From: Streptomyces pseudovenezuelae
GTDB lineage: Bacteria; Actinomycetota; Actinomycetes; Streptomycetales; Streptomycetaceae
Direction: 5' to 3'
NCBI RefSeq assembly: GCF_029892565.1
Contig: NZ_JARXVH010000006.1
Span: forward strand, 372,001-436,000
Length of the DNA: 64,000 nucleotides
Made by a program: the position numbers and the translations under genes. The notes below the pieces were generated by a model. It saw only the letters and a program-made list of their open reading frames with translations, had not been told where the DNA came from and searched no databases. This document shows, piece by piece, positions 35,611 through 43,568 of the stretch. Each line of letters opens with the position of its first letter. Positions within the stretch are counted from its first letter, which is position 1.

Positions 35611-36429
35611 GTGGCCGATCTCATCACCGTTGAGGATCCCGACGACCCGCGCCTGCGTGATTACACGGGCCTGACCGACGTAGAGCTGCGCCGCAAGCGC
35701 GAACCGGCCGAGGGCCTGTTCATCGCCGAGGGCGAGAAGGTCATCAGACGGGCCAAGGACACTGGTTACGAGATGCGCTCGATGCTGCTGTCCGCGAAGT
35801 GGGTCGATGTCATGCGGGACGTCATCGACGAACTCCCCGCCCCCGTCTACGCGGTCAGCCCGGAACTCGCCGAACAGGTCACCGGCTACCACGTGCACCG
35901 CGGCGCGCTCGCCTCCATGCAGCGCAAGCCGCTGCCGACGGCGGCCGACCTCCTCCAGACCACCCGCCGCGTGGTGGTCATGGAGTCGGTCAACGACCAC
36001 ACCAACATCGGCGCGATCTTCCGCTCGGCCGCAGCCCTGGGCATGGACGCGGTCCTCTTGTCCCCGGACTGCGCCGACCCGCTGTACCGCCGGAGCGTCA
36101 AGGTCTCCATGGGCGCGGTCTTCTCCGTCCCCTACGCCCGCCTCGACACCTGGCCCAAGGGGCTGGAGTCCGTCCGCGAGGCCGGCTTCACCCTCCTCGC
36201 CCTCACTCCGGACGAGAAGGCCAGATCCCTCGACGAGGCCGCCCCGCACCGCATGGACCGCGTCGCGCTGATGCTCGGCGCCGAGGGCGACGGCCTCTCC
36301 ACGCAGGCCCTGGTGGCCGCCGACGAGTGGGTCCGCATCCCGATGTCCCACGGCGTCGACTCCCTGAACGTCGGCGCGGCGGCAGCGGTCGCCTTCTACG
36401 CGGTGGCCACCGGCCGCCCCGGGTCGTAG
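35611..36429 (+). CDS. SpoU/TrmH-family RNA 2'-O-methyltransferase
   Basis: This 272-residue protein has an N-terminal substrate-binding domain (ELRRKREPAEGLFIAEGEKVI) and a C-terminal SPOUT knot. The SPOUT part shows motif 1 in VNDHTNIGAIFRSAAALG, motif 2 in LMLGAEGDGLS and motif 3 in IPMSHGVDSLNVGAAAAVAFY. It methylates a ribose in rRNA or tRNA; the site is unknown. The start is the GTG at 35611. The stop is four bases before the NUDIX start, so they are probably one unit. Confidence 0.92.
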   Translation: MADLITVEDPDDPRLRDYTGLTDVELRRKREPAEGLFIAEGEKVIRRAKDTGYEMRSMLLSAKWVDVMRDVIDELPAPVYAVSPELAEQVTGYHVHRGALASMQRKPLPTAADLLQTTRRVVVMESVNDHTNIGAIFRSAAALGMDAVLLSPDCADPLYRRSVKVSMGAVFSVPYARLDTWPKGLESVREAGFTLLALTPDEKARSLDEAAPHRMDRVALMLGAEGDGLSTQALVAADEWVRIPMSHGVDSLNVGAAAAVAFYAVATGRPGS

Positions 36430-36432
36430 CCC

Positions 36433-36825
36433 GTGGCCCGGCGCGAGGCGATCGTCGCGGTACTGCGCCGCGACGGCCGTGTCCTGGTCGTCCGGCGCGG
36501 GCCAGATGTGGCCCGCCCCGGCTACTGGCAACCTCTCAGCGGCAAGCTCGAACCGGGGGAGACCCAGCGACAGGCCCTGGTCCGCGAGGTCCACGAGGAG
36601 ATCGGCCTGACCGTCTCCCCGGGCGCCAAGGTCTGGGAGTCACTCACCGACGACGGCCACTTCCGCCTCCACTGGTGGACCACCGAGGACTCCACCGGCG
36701 ACCCCGTCCCCGACGGCGACGAGGTCACCGAGGCCCGCTGGGTCACACCGGAGGAGTACCTGGAGCTCACCCCGGTCTTCGAGGGCGACCGAGAGTTCTT
36801 CGAACGGATCCTGCCGAACCTCTGA
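36433..36825 (+). CDS. NUDIX hydrolase
   Basis: This 130-residue protein contains a complete Nudix box, GKLEPGETQRQALVREVHEEIGL, at about residues 37-59. GYWQPLSGK before it recalls dihydroneopterin triphosphate or general nucleotide pyrophosphatases. It starts at a GTG and follows the RNA methyltransferase closely. The gene is convergent with the kinase 11 bases away. Confidence 0.9.
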   Translation: MARREAIVAVLRRDGRVLVVRRGPDVARPGYWQPLSGKLEPGETQRQALVREVHEEIGLTVSPGAKVWESLTDDGHFRLHWWTTEDSTGDPVPDGDEVTEARWVTPEEYLELTPVFEGDREFFERILPNL

Positions 36826-36836
36826 CGTCTGACGCC

Positions 36837-38255
36837 CTACTGGAACGCAGACCGGCCGGCAGCCGTCACGCCCGCCTGCTGCTGCTCCTGCCGTACGACA
36901 TCACGGTGGTCCCCGCCGAGCCCTCGCGACGGCCCCTGACACCCCTGCGCGGCGGCGATACCGAGCGCCACGAGCAGCGTCACCACGACGAACACGAACA
37001 GCCGCTGCCGCAACAGCCGTGGATTGGCCGGCCGCCGCCCCGTCCCCGTGGTCCTGGGCCCAGGCCGACCGGTACCGCTGCGCGGCGCGGGCCGACTCCC
37101 GCTGCCGCTGCCGGAACGCGACGTGTTCCGCGCGGAGGACGTGTTCCGGCCCCCCGCGCGCGATGACGACGGACCGCCCCCACGGGATGCACTGCTGCCC
37201 CGAGAAGGAGCGTTGCCCCGAGGCCCTGGCGAACCCTGCGAACCCGCCGGATTCCCCTGCGCTCCATGTGCACCCTGTCCCCCCTGAGACCCCTGTGACC
37301 CCTTCGTCCCCTGCGGGGGTCGCCGTTGGACCGCACGCTGCTGGTCCGGATACGTGTCCGAGAGCCGCCCGGTGGGCCGGTCCGCCTCGCCGGCGCGCGG
37401 CGCGGGCGAACGTACGTCGCCGAGCCCCTGGGTCTCGCGGGCGGCGATCTCCTTGAGACGGAGCGACAACTGGAGGGTGCTGGGCCGCTCCTCGGGGTCC
37501 TTCGCCAGACAGGCCCGCACCAGCGGAGCCAGCGCGTCCGGAACACCGTGCAGCTGGGCCTCCTCGTGCACCACGCGGTACAGCATCACCTCGGAACTGC
37601 CGTGCCCGAAGGGCGAGTCACCCATCGAGGCGTACGCGAGGGTCGCACCGAGCGAGAAGACGTCGGTGGCCGGCGTGACGGCGGCCCCGCGCACCTGCTC
37701 GGGCGCGAGGAAGCCGGGCGAGCCGACGGCCGTACCGACGTGGGTGAGCGTCGAGGCCCCGGTCGCCCAGGCGATGCCGAAGTCGATGATCCGCGGCCCC
37801 TTGGGGGACAGCAGGATGTTGGACGGCTTGAGGTCCCGGTGCACGACCCCGGCCTCATGTACGGCGACGAGCCCTTCCGACAACGCGGCCCCTACCGCAG
37901 CCACCTCGGCCGCACCGAGCGACCCTTCGTCGGCGACCTTGTCGTGCAGCGAGGGCCCGGGCACGTACTGCGTGGCGAACCACGGCCGGTCCGCGTCGAG
38001 ATCCGCGGCGACCAGCCGGGCCGTACACCCACCCCTGATCCGCCGAGCCGCCGAGACCTCACGGGCGAACCGCGACCGGAACTCCTGATCCTCCGCCAGG
38101 TCGGGACGGATCACCTTCAGCGCGACCCGCTGCCCCTTCTTGTCGGAGCCCAGATAGACAACGCCCATCCCACCCGCGCCGAGCCGTCGGTGAAGCCTGA
38201 ACGAGCCGACGACACGCGGGTCCTCGCGCCTCAGGCGCATCATCGCCATGTTCAT
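36837..38255 (-). CDS. membrane Ser/Thr protein kinase with collagen-like linker
   Basis: This 472-residue protein has a kinase domain at about residues 18-275, with the Gly-rich loop LGAGGMGVVYLG, Lys47, HRDLKPSN (catalytic Asp141) and DFG at 158-160. A long Gly/Ser/Arg/Pro-rich linker (about 315-415) follows with GSQGSQGGQGAHGAQG-type repeats. Then come one membrane helix (LFVFVVVTLLVALGIAAAQ) and a short outside tail without PASTA domains. It is a Hanks-type kinase; its targets are unknown. Several in-frame ATGs exist within the first six residues. Confidence 0.92.
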   Translation of the reverse strand: MNMAMMRLRREDPRVVGSFRLHRRLGAGGMGVVYLGSDKKGQRVALKVIRPDLAEDQEFRSRFAREVSAARRIRGGCTARLVAADLDADRPWFATQYVPGPSLHDKVADEGSLGAAEVAAVGAALSEGLVAVHEAGVVHRDLKPSNILLSPKGPRIIDFGIAWATGASTLTHVGTAVGSPGFLAPEQVRGAAVTPATDVFSLGATLAYASMGDSPFGHGSSEVMLYRVVHEEAQLHGVPDALAPLVRACLAKDPEERPSTLQLSLRLKEIAARETQGLGDVRSPAPRAGEADRPTGRLSDTYPDQQRAVQRRPPQGTKGSQGSQGGQGAHGAQGNPAGSQGSPGPRGNAPSRGSSASRGGGPSSSRAGGRNTSSARNTSRSGSGSGSRPAPRSGTGRPGPRTTGTGRRPANPRLLRQRLFVFVVVTLLVALGIAAAQGCQGPSRGLGGDHRDVVRQEQQQAGVTAAGRSAFQ

Positions 38256-38451
38256 CCCCGCTGCCCGGTCCGTGTGACGAGCGACAGCTTACGTTTCTAC
38301 GGCCGCCCGCGCGCAGAGGCCGCGCCCTCTCGTCCAGATGGATTGTCAGTGCCGGGTGGGAGACTTGAAGAGTGGTCAGGGACCGCGTGAACAGCGGGAC
38401 TTCGACCGCCCTGTGATCCCAACCACCCGCCACAGAAGGGGGATTGAGCGC

Positions 38452-38727
38452 GTGAAGGGTGATCGCGTGGAGATAGTCGTGGACGCCGGGGACACGACAA
38501 GGACGTACGAGGTGGTAGCGAGCAGAGCGGGCCGTCGGGTGGAGACGGCGGTGCGCCGAGGTGTCGTGGAAGTGAGCGAAGTCACCCGCAGCGGTTCCGT
38601 GGTCCGCACGGCCCGTTTCATGGCGACCCGGGTACTGGCCCTGGTCGAACAGCCGGTGCCCAGGGAGGACAGCTCGGAGAAGGCAGGGCACACCGGACAG
38701 CCCCTCCGGGAAGACCCTGAGACCTAG
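38452..38727 (+). CDS. small conserved-looking protein of unknown function
   Basis: This 91-residue protein starts at a GTG (MKGDRVEIVVDAG) with AAGGGGG upstream. It alternates short beta-like stretches (TYEVVASRAGRRVETAV, VVEVSEVTRSGSVVRTARFMATRVLALVE) and has a charged tail. The codon bias is typical of real genes here. No motif is recognised. The frame extends upstream to 38338, but that part looks non-coding. Confidence 0.7.
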   Translation: MKGDRVEIVVDAGDTTRTYEVVASRAGRRVETAVRRGVVEVSEVTRSGSVVRTARFMATRVLALVEQPVPREDSSEKAGHTGQPLREDPET

Positions 38728-38925
38728 GACCTCGTCTCCACCCAGGGGAGTAGTTCCCAGGTCATGGCTCATCCTCCGGGAGGCCCGGGAATCGGTACGA
38801 GGGCATGACGTGCGACAGACGCCGGACGCCTAGATTTGAGGTCAAGCGGCGGGTGCAGCACTCGTCCCCCGAGGTCAGACACCCGCCGCTGCCAACGACA
38901 ACTGAGTTCGGTCAGGAGAGGGACC

Positions 38926-39132
38926 ATGGCCTACACGGCACCGCGGGCACTGATCCGCACGCAGGAGCGCAAGGCGCACACCGCTTTCCGCCCCCGCCGT
39001 CAGGGCCGCCGCCACCCCTTGGTGGCGACACTCATGGCCCTCCCTCTGGCTGCGCTGCTGCTCCTCGTCTTCGACGGCTGGGAGACGGTAGCGACACAGG
39101 CGTCGTCCGTGGGAGTGATGCTGGGGCGCTGA
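38926..39132 (+). CDS. small membrane protein of unknown function
   Basis: This 68-residue protein starts at the ATG at 38926 after a good GGAGAGG site. The N-terminal half is strongly basic, followed by one membrane helix (LVATLMALPLAALLLLVF) and a short outside tail. It stands alone and is followed by a strong terminator. The function is unknown. Confidence 0.7.
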   Translation: MAYTAPRALIRTQERKAHTAFRPRRQGRRHPLVATLMALPLAALLLLVFDGWETVATQASSVGVMLGR

Positions 39133-39218
39133 GCGGCGACCCCAGGCCCGGAAGAGCGGTCCGGGCGGGGACATCCACCCATGAAACCCCGTGGGGACGG
39201 GGGTGCGGCGGACGGCAA

Positions 39219-39261
39219 AATGCCGGCGCAGCTGGGGAGCTGCGCCGGCATTGCTTTTTTT
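39219..39261 (+). terminator. strong intrinsic terminator
   Basis: AATGCCGGCGCAGCT (39219-39233) pairs perfectly with 39238-39252 around GGGG. A run of seven T follows at 39255-39261. AAAA before the stem makes it usable on the other strand too. It is the clearest Rho-independent terminator in the window. Confidence 0.9.
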
Positions 39262-39309
39262 GGCGGTGGTGCCGGTGGGGACCGGCACCACCGCACACAC
39301 GTCTCAACG

Positions 39310-39510
39310 CCGGTCGTCCTCTTTGCTTTTGAGCCTCGCCGGCGTTCGAGACCATCTGGCCCGTCCAGCGTGCGAGGGCAAGGTCTTTGTTTTTCAGGCC
39401 GTCCGGCGTTTGAGGACAAGGTCCGTTCAGGGCTGGTCGGGGTCCGGGGCGTAGCCCCGGTGGGGTCGAAGGGGCAGCGCCCCTGGGGATGGGACGGGTA
39501 GGGGCGGCGG
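39310..39510 (+). repeat. intergenic repeat cluster (CCGGCGTTTGAGGACA type)
   Basis: Three related blocks follow each other: CGCCGGCGTTCGAGACCATC, CCAGCGTGCGAGGGCAAGGT and CCGGCGTTTGAGGACAAGGT. Two short inverted repeats around GGGGCGTAGCCCCGG and GGGGCAGCGCCCC come next. This composition is typical of dispersed intergenic elements I have met in many Streptomyces genomes. No gene is supported between 39133 and 39529. Confidence 0.55.
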
Positions 39511-39562
39511 GGGCGAAAACCGTACGCTCATGCACCAGACCCACCCACCCCCAGGGAGCCCC

Positions 39563-40546
39563 GTGACCGCCACCCCCCTGCTCACCGAACTCACCACCCG
39601 AGCCAGGGCCACGGCACACACACGCACCCCCACCTGCCCCTGCCTCCGCGACACCCCGGAACACACCGAAACCCTCGCCGACCGCCCCGACGCCACAGTC
39701 GTCCGCCACGGAGACACCGTCGCGAAGGCCCACGCCCCCACCACCCCCCTCCCCGACCTCACCACCCGCCTCACCACAGCCGCCCACCTCCCCGGCATCT
39801 TCCTCCCCCCGCTCACCCCGACCCCCGTCGACCTGCACGGCCGCCTGGTGACCTTCTGGCCGTACGGCACCCCCGTAGACCCGCAAGACCCCGACGCGGC
39901 CCCGTGGGAAGCCGCCGCAACCCTCCTCGCCCACCTCCACCGCACCCCCACCACACCCCCCACGAGCAACGCCACCCCCCTTCCCCCCATGCAAGGCCCC
40001 ACCAAAGCGGCCCGCGCCGTCGCCCGCCTCCAGGCCGACCCGACCGCCGCAGCCCAGAACCCCGCCGTACCCGCCGTCCTCCACGCCTGGTCCACCCTCC
40101 CCGCCTGGGCCCGAGCCGAGACCCCCATGCCGGACCGCACCACCCTCTGCCACGGCGACCTCCACCTCGGCCAACTCGTCCGTCACCCCACCCCCGACGG
40201 CCCGTGGCTCCTCATCGACGTCGACGACCTCGGCACCGGCGTCCCCACCTGGGACCTCGCCCGCCCGGCGGCCTGGTACGCCTGCGGCCTCCTCCCGCCC
40301 GACGAATGGACCCGCTTCCTCACCGCGTACCGCACCGCCGGCGGTCCGGCCGTCCCGCCCGACGGCGACCCCTGGCCCGCTCTGGACGTCCCGGCCCGCG
40401 CCCTCACCGTGCAGACGGCGGCCCGCGCGATCGTCAAGGCGACCACCGAGCGCCGTGCCCTGGACGAGATCGAGATGTCCCTGATCGACGCATGTGCCCG
40501 AATGAGTTCGGCCCCAGCGGAGTTGAGCCCCGGTTTCCCGAAGTAG
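39563..40546 (+). CDS. APH-fold phosphotransferase (aminoglycoside phosphotransferase-like)
   Basis: The catalytic part is clear: LCHGDLHLGQLV (HGDxH type) followed by LLIDVDDLGTGVPTWDLARPA. The N-lobe has VVRHGDTVAKAHAP with the ATP-binding Lys. The first third is rich in Pro/Thr. Proteins of this kind phosphorylate small molecules and are not necessarily resistance enzymes. I prefer the GTG at 39563 because AGGGAG lies five bases before it; the ATG at 39530 would add 11 residues and could be leaderless. Confidence 0.85.
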   Translation: MTATPLLTELTTRARATAHTRTPTCPCLRDTPEHTETLADRPDATVVRHGDTVAKAHAPTTPLPDLTTRLTTAAHLPGIFLPPLTPTPVDLHGRLVTFWPYGTPVDPQDPDAAPWEAAATLLAHLHRTPTTPPTSNATPLPPMQGPTKAARAVARLQADPTAAAQNPAVPAVLHAWSTLPAWARAETPMPDRTTLCHGDLHLGQLVRHPTPDGPWLLIDVDDLGTGVPTWDLARPAAWYACGLLPPDEWTRFLTAYRTAGGPAVPPDGDPWPALDVPARALTVQTAARAIVKATTERRALDEIEMSLIDACARMSSAPAELSPGFPK

Positions 40547-40626
40547 GGTGCAACCGACTGCCGCCGGACAGAGTCTGTCCTGGCGAAACGCGAAACAGGT
40601 CCGACGGGCGAGGAGTTGAGCCGACC

Positions 40627-40926
40627 ATGCAGTGTCCGAAGTGTCATGCGTCGATGCAGACGTACAACCGCAACGGCGTTCAGATCGAGCAGTGCAGCAA
40701 CTGCCGCGGGATTTTTCTCGACTACGGCGAGCTCGAAGCGCTGACCCGCGTGGAGTCCCAGTGGCAGCAGCCCGCCCCGCCGCCCCCGGGCCCGCAGGGC
40801 TACCCGGCCCCGGCCGCACCCGTCTGGGGTGCCCCGCACGGCGGCGGTCACGGCGGAGCCCACTACGGCGGACACGGCGGTCACCACCGGCAAAAGAGCT
40901 TCGGCCGCATGCTGTTCTCCAGCTGA
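40627..40926 (+). CDS. TFIIB-type zinc-ribbon protein
   Basis: This 99-residue protein has a four-Cys zinc ribbon at the start (CPKC at 3-6, CSNCRG at about 23-28, then IFLDYGELEAL). A Pro- and His/Gly-rich tail follows (HGGGHGGAHYGGHGGHH), which may bind metal. GAGGAG precedes the ATG. Proteins of this kind are common in actinobacteria; the function is unknown. The 15-bp hairpin after it is shared with the tRNA array. Confidence 0.85.
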   Translation: MQCPKCHASMQTYNRNGVQIEQCSNCRGIFLDYGELEALTRVESQWQQPAPPPPGPQGYPAPAAPVWGAPHGGGHGGAHYGGHGGHHRQKSFGRMLFSS

Positions 40927-40965
40927 CCGGAACCACGGTCCGGCAGCACGGTCCGGAACCACGAA

Positions 40966-41000
40966 GAAGCCCCCAACCGTTCAAGACGGTTGGGGGCTTC
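40966..41000. terminator. bidirectional hairpin terminator
   Basis: GAAGCCCCCAACCGT (40966-40980) pairs perfectly with ACGGTTGGGGGCTTC (40986-41000) around TCAAG. It lies between the zinc-ribbon gene on the plus strand and the tRNA array on the minus strand and can end both. Confidence 0.85.
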
Positions 41001-41006
41001 GATGTG

Positions 41007-41078
41007 TGGACGATACTGGGATTGAACCAGTGACCTCTTCCGTGTCAGGGAAGCGCTCTCCCGCTGAGCTAATCGTCC
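41007..41078 (-). tRNA. tRNA-Val (GAC), copy 1
   Basis: A 72-base cloverleaf reads on the minus strand with acceptor GGACGAT/ATCGTCC, discriminator A, D-loop TTAGCTCAGCGGGAGAGC, anticodon loop CTGACAC and T-loop GGTTCAATCCC. No CCA is encoded. It is the last of five tRNAs in transcription order. Confidence 0.95.
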
Positions 41079-41110
41079 TCGGGAACCACCTGTACTGCGT
41101 GTGTACTACG

Positions 41111-41182
41111 TGCGCGATACTGGGATTGAACCAGTGACCTCTTCCGTGTCAGGGAAGCGCTCTCCCGCTGAGCTAATCGCGC
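41111..41182 (-). tRNA. tRNA-Val (GAC), copy 2
   Basis: The body is identical to copies 1 and 3, but the acceptor stem is GCGCGAT/ATCGCGC instead of GGACGAT/ATCGTCC. Both strands of the stem changed together, so pairing is kept and the gene looks functional. Confidence 0.95.
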
Positions 41183-41206
41183 GGGGTCGAAGCCTCACGG
41201 CTCCAG

Positions 41207-41278
41207 TGGACGATACTGGGATTGAACCAGTGACCTCTTCCGTGTCAGGGAAGCGCTCTCCCGCTGAGCTAATCGTCC
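41207..41278 (-). tRNA. tRNA-Val (GAC), copy 3
   Basis: This copy matches copy 1 in all 72 bases, including the GGACGAT acceptor. It is four bases from the tRNA-Cys gene. Confidence 0.95.
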
Positions 41279-41282
41279 TTGG

Positions 41283-41353
41283 AGGTGGAGACGGGATTTG
41301 AACCCGTGTAGACGGCTTTGCAGGCCGTTGCCTCGCCTCTCGGCCACTCCACC
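41283..41353 (-). tRNA. tRNA-Cys (GCA)
   Basis: A 71-base cloverleaf with acceptor GGTGGAG/CTCCACC, discriminator T (U in RNA, normal for tRNA-Cys), anticodon loop CTGCAAA and T-loop GGTTCAAATCC. Confidence 0.95.
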
Positions 41354-41392
41354 AGGAGCGCGGGGGTTCGGGAAGATCCCCCGTTTCCTACG

Positions 41393-41465
41393 AGCGGACG
41401 ACCAGGTTCGAACTGGCGACCTCAACCTTGGCAAGGTTGCGCTCTACCAACTGAGCTACGTCCGC
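41393..41465 (-). tRNA. tRNA-Gly (GCC)
   Basis: A 73-base cloverleaf with acceptor GCGGACG/CGTCCGC, discriminator T, anticodon loop TTGCCAA and T-loop AGTTCGAACCT. It is the first of the five tRNAs in the direction of transcription. Confidence 0.95.
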
Positions 41466-41644
41466 TTGTCGTTTCCGGTTCGCGTGCGCGACCCGGCGAC
41501 GTGTTGAACTCTAGCGGATTCCGGGGCCAGCACAAAAACGCGTTTGTGCAGCGTGCTGCGCTGCGCCTGCTCACGCGCGTGGCCTGGGCATCCTCGGGGA
41601 CACGGCCGGGCCACCTCCAGGACACCCGCCATAGACTCGACCGC

Positions 41645-42688
41645 GTGCTCGACCTTCCGCCCCTCGCACGCTTCGGTGACCGCGTCGCCACCGGGCTCCT
41701 CGACGTCACCGACGATCCCGCGGCCCTGGACTCCAACGGATTCTGGGCCGTCGCCGCGGACTTCGAGGGCCGCCTGACCTGCGCGCGCTTCGGCGACGTA
41801 CGAGAGGAGCCGGTGCCCGCGCCGGTGCCGGGGCGGTGGCGGGGACCGGCGGCCGGTGACTGGACGTCGTCGCTCGACCGCGCCGCGTACACGGCGGGCG
41901 TGCGCCGGATCCGGGAGCACATCGCGGCCGGTGAGGTCTACCAGGCGAACCTCTGCCGGGTGCTCGCCGCACCCGTCGCCCCCGACGCCGACGTGGACGC
42001 CCTGACCGCCCTGCTGGCCCGCGGCAACCCGGCGCCGTACGCAGGAACGATCCGGCTGCCGGGCCACGGTGTGGAGATCGCGACCGCGTCACCCGAGCTG
42101 TTCCTGCGCCGCGCAGGCCGGGTCGTCGAGTCCGGGCCGATCAAGGGGACCGGGCGCACCGAGGCGGACCTCCTGGACAAGGACTACGCCGAGAACGTGA
42201 TGATCGTGGACCTGGTCCGCAACGACCTCGGGCGGGTGTGCGCCACCGGCAGTGTGACCGTGCCCGACCTGTGCGCGGTGGAGAAGCATCCGGGGCTCGT
42301 GCACCTGGTGTCGACCGTCCATGGCGAGTTGCGGGACGGTGCCGGCTGGCCGGAACTGCTCGCCGCCGCCTTCCCGCCCGGCTCGGTCACCGGCGCGCCC
42401 AAGTCCAGCGCGCTGCGGATCATCGACGCTCTGGAGACGGCGCCGCGCGGCCCGTACTGCGGTGGCATCGGCTGGGTCGACGCCGATCGCGGGACGGGCG
42501 AGCTGGCCGTCGGGATCCGTACGTTCTGGATCGACCGGGCGCCGGGGGAGCTCCGCTTCGGCACCGGCGCCGGCATCACCTGGGGCTCCGACCCGGAGGG
42601 GGAGTGGCGGGAGACCGAGCTGAAGGCGGCCCGGCTGCTCGCGATAGCGTCGGGGGCGTACGAGGTGAGTGGAGAGGGACTGACGTGA
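41645..42688 (+). CDS. chorismate-binding enzyme, PabB-like
   Basis: This 347-residue protein has the chorismate-binding domain of aminodeoxychorismate/anthranilate synthase component I. Motifs are EVYQANLCR, ASPELFLRR, GPIKGTGRTEADLLDKDYAENVMIVDLVRNDLGRV, FPPGSVTGAPK and FGTGAGITWGSDPEGEW. It is shorter than full PabB at the N-terminus. The GTG at 41645 is about 8 bases after a TAGACT -10-like box, so it is probably leaderless. It overlaps the PabC-like gene (GTGA), pointing to p-aminobenzoate for folate. Confidence 0.88.
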   Translation: MLDLPPLARFGDRVATGLLDVTDDPAALDSNGFWAVAADFEGRLTCARFGDVREEPVPAPVPGRWRGPAAGDWTSSLDRAAYTAGVRRIREHIAAGEVYQANLCRVLAAPVAPDADVDALTALLARGNPAPYAGTIRLPGHGVEIATASPELFLRRAGRVVESGPIKGTGRTEADLLDKDYAENVMIVDLVRNDLGRVCATGSVTVPDLCAVEKHPGLVHLVSTVHGELRDGAGWPELLAAAFPPGSVTGAPKSSALRIIDALETAPRGPYCGGIGWVDADRGTGELAVGIRTFWIDRAPGELRFGTGAGITWGSDPEGEWRETELKAARLLAIASGAYEVSGEGLT

Positions 42689-43506
42689 AGATCTGGCTCG
42701 ACGGCGGGCTGCAGGACATCGAGTCCGCCCGCGTCTCCGTCTTCGACCACGGACTGACCGTGGGCGACGGCATCTTCGAGACGCTGAAGGCGGTGGACGG
42801 CAGGCCGTTCGCGCTCACCCGGCACCTGGACCGGCTGACCGGCTCCGCACACGGCCTCGGCCTGCCGGACCCGGACCACGACGAGGTCCGCCGCGCCTGC
42901 GCCGCGGTGCTGGCCGCGAACCCGATGCCGCTCGGCCGACTGCGGATCACATACACGGGCGGTCACGGCCCGCTCGGTTCGGACCGCGGCGACCGCGGCC
43001 CCACCCTCGTCGTCGCACTCGGCGAGACCACCCGCCGCGCGGACTCCACCGCGGTGATCACGGTCCCGTGGACCCGCAACGAACGCGGCGCCCTCACCGG
43101 CCTGAAGACCACCTCGTACGCCGAGAACGTCGTGGCCCTGGCCCGCGCGCACGGCCACGGCGCCTCCGAGGCGCTGTTCCCCAACACGGTCGGGCAGCTC
43201 TGCGAGGGCACCGGGTCGAACGTCTTCGTCGTCCTGGACGGCGAGATCCACACGCCGCCGCTCGCCTCAGGGTGCCTCGCGGGCGTCACGCGCGCGTTGG
43301 CGGTCGAATGGACCGGCGCCAAGGAGACCGACCTGCCGCTCGACGTCCTGGAGCGGGCCGACGAGGTCTTCCTCACCTCCACCCTGCGGGACGTCCAGGC
43401 CGTGCACCGCGTCGACGACCGCGAACTCCCGGGCGCGCCGGGCCCGGTGACCGCCAAGGCCATGCGGATCTTCGACGAGCGGTCCGGCGACGACCAGGAT
43501 CCGTGA
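42685..43506 (+). CDS. class IV aminotransferase, PabC-like (aminodeoxychorismate lyase)
   Basis: This 273-residue PLP enzyme begins with WLDGGLQDIESARVSVFDHGLTVGDGIFET and has the PLP Lys in LKTTSYAENVVALARA and the late LCEGTGSNVFVVLDGEI. Next to a PabB-like gene the likely reaction is 4-amino-4-deoxychorismate to p-aminobenzoate and pyruvate. A branched-chain or D-amino-acid aminotransferase is the alternative. The GTG start overlaps the upstream stop by four bases. Confidence 0.87.
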   Translation: MKIWLDGGLQDIESARVSVFDHGLTVGDGIFETLKAVDGRPFALTRHLDRLTGSAHGLGLPDPDHDEVRRACAAVLAANPMPLGRLRITYTGGHGPLGSDRGDRGPTLVVALGETTRRADSTAVITVPWTRNERGALTGLKTTSYAENVVALARAHGHGASEALFPNTVGQLCEGTGSNVFVVLDGEIHTPPLASGCLAGVTRALAVEWTGAKETDLPLDVLERADEVFLTSTLRDVQAVHRVDDRELPGAPGPVTAKAMRIFDERSGDDQDP

Positions 43507-43568
43507 CAGTTCGGCGGCCCGGCAAATTGAGCTGACGTGGGCGTCCGTGGCGGGTAGAACTCCCCCTG

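Noticed and set aside
39032..40984. 650-codon minus-strand frame across the intergenic repeat and the APH-fold gene
   Set aside because: It crosses a strong terminator, a repeat cluster and two real genes; the composition is Gly/Arg-rich nonsense.
41018..41301. Short plus-strand frames with repeated TGIEPVTSSVSGKRSPAELI
   Set aside because: They are the antisense of the three tRNA-Val genes, a well-known false-gene pattern.
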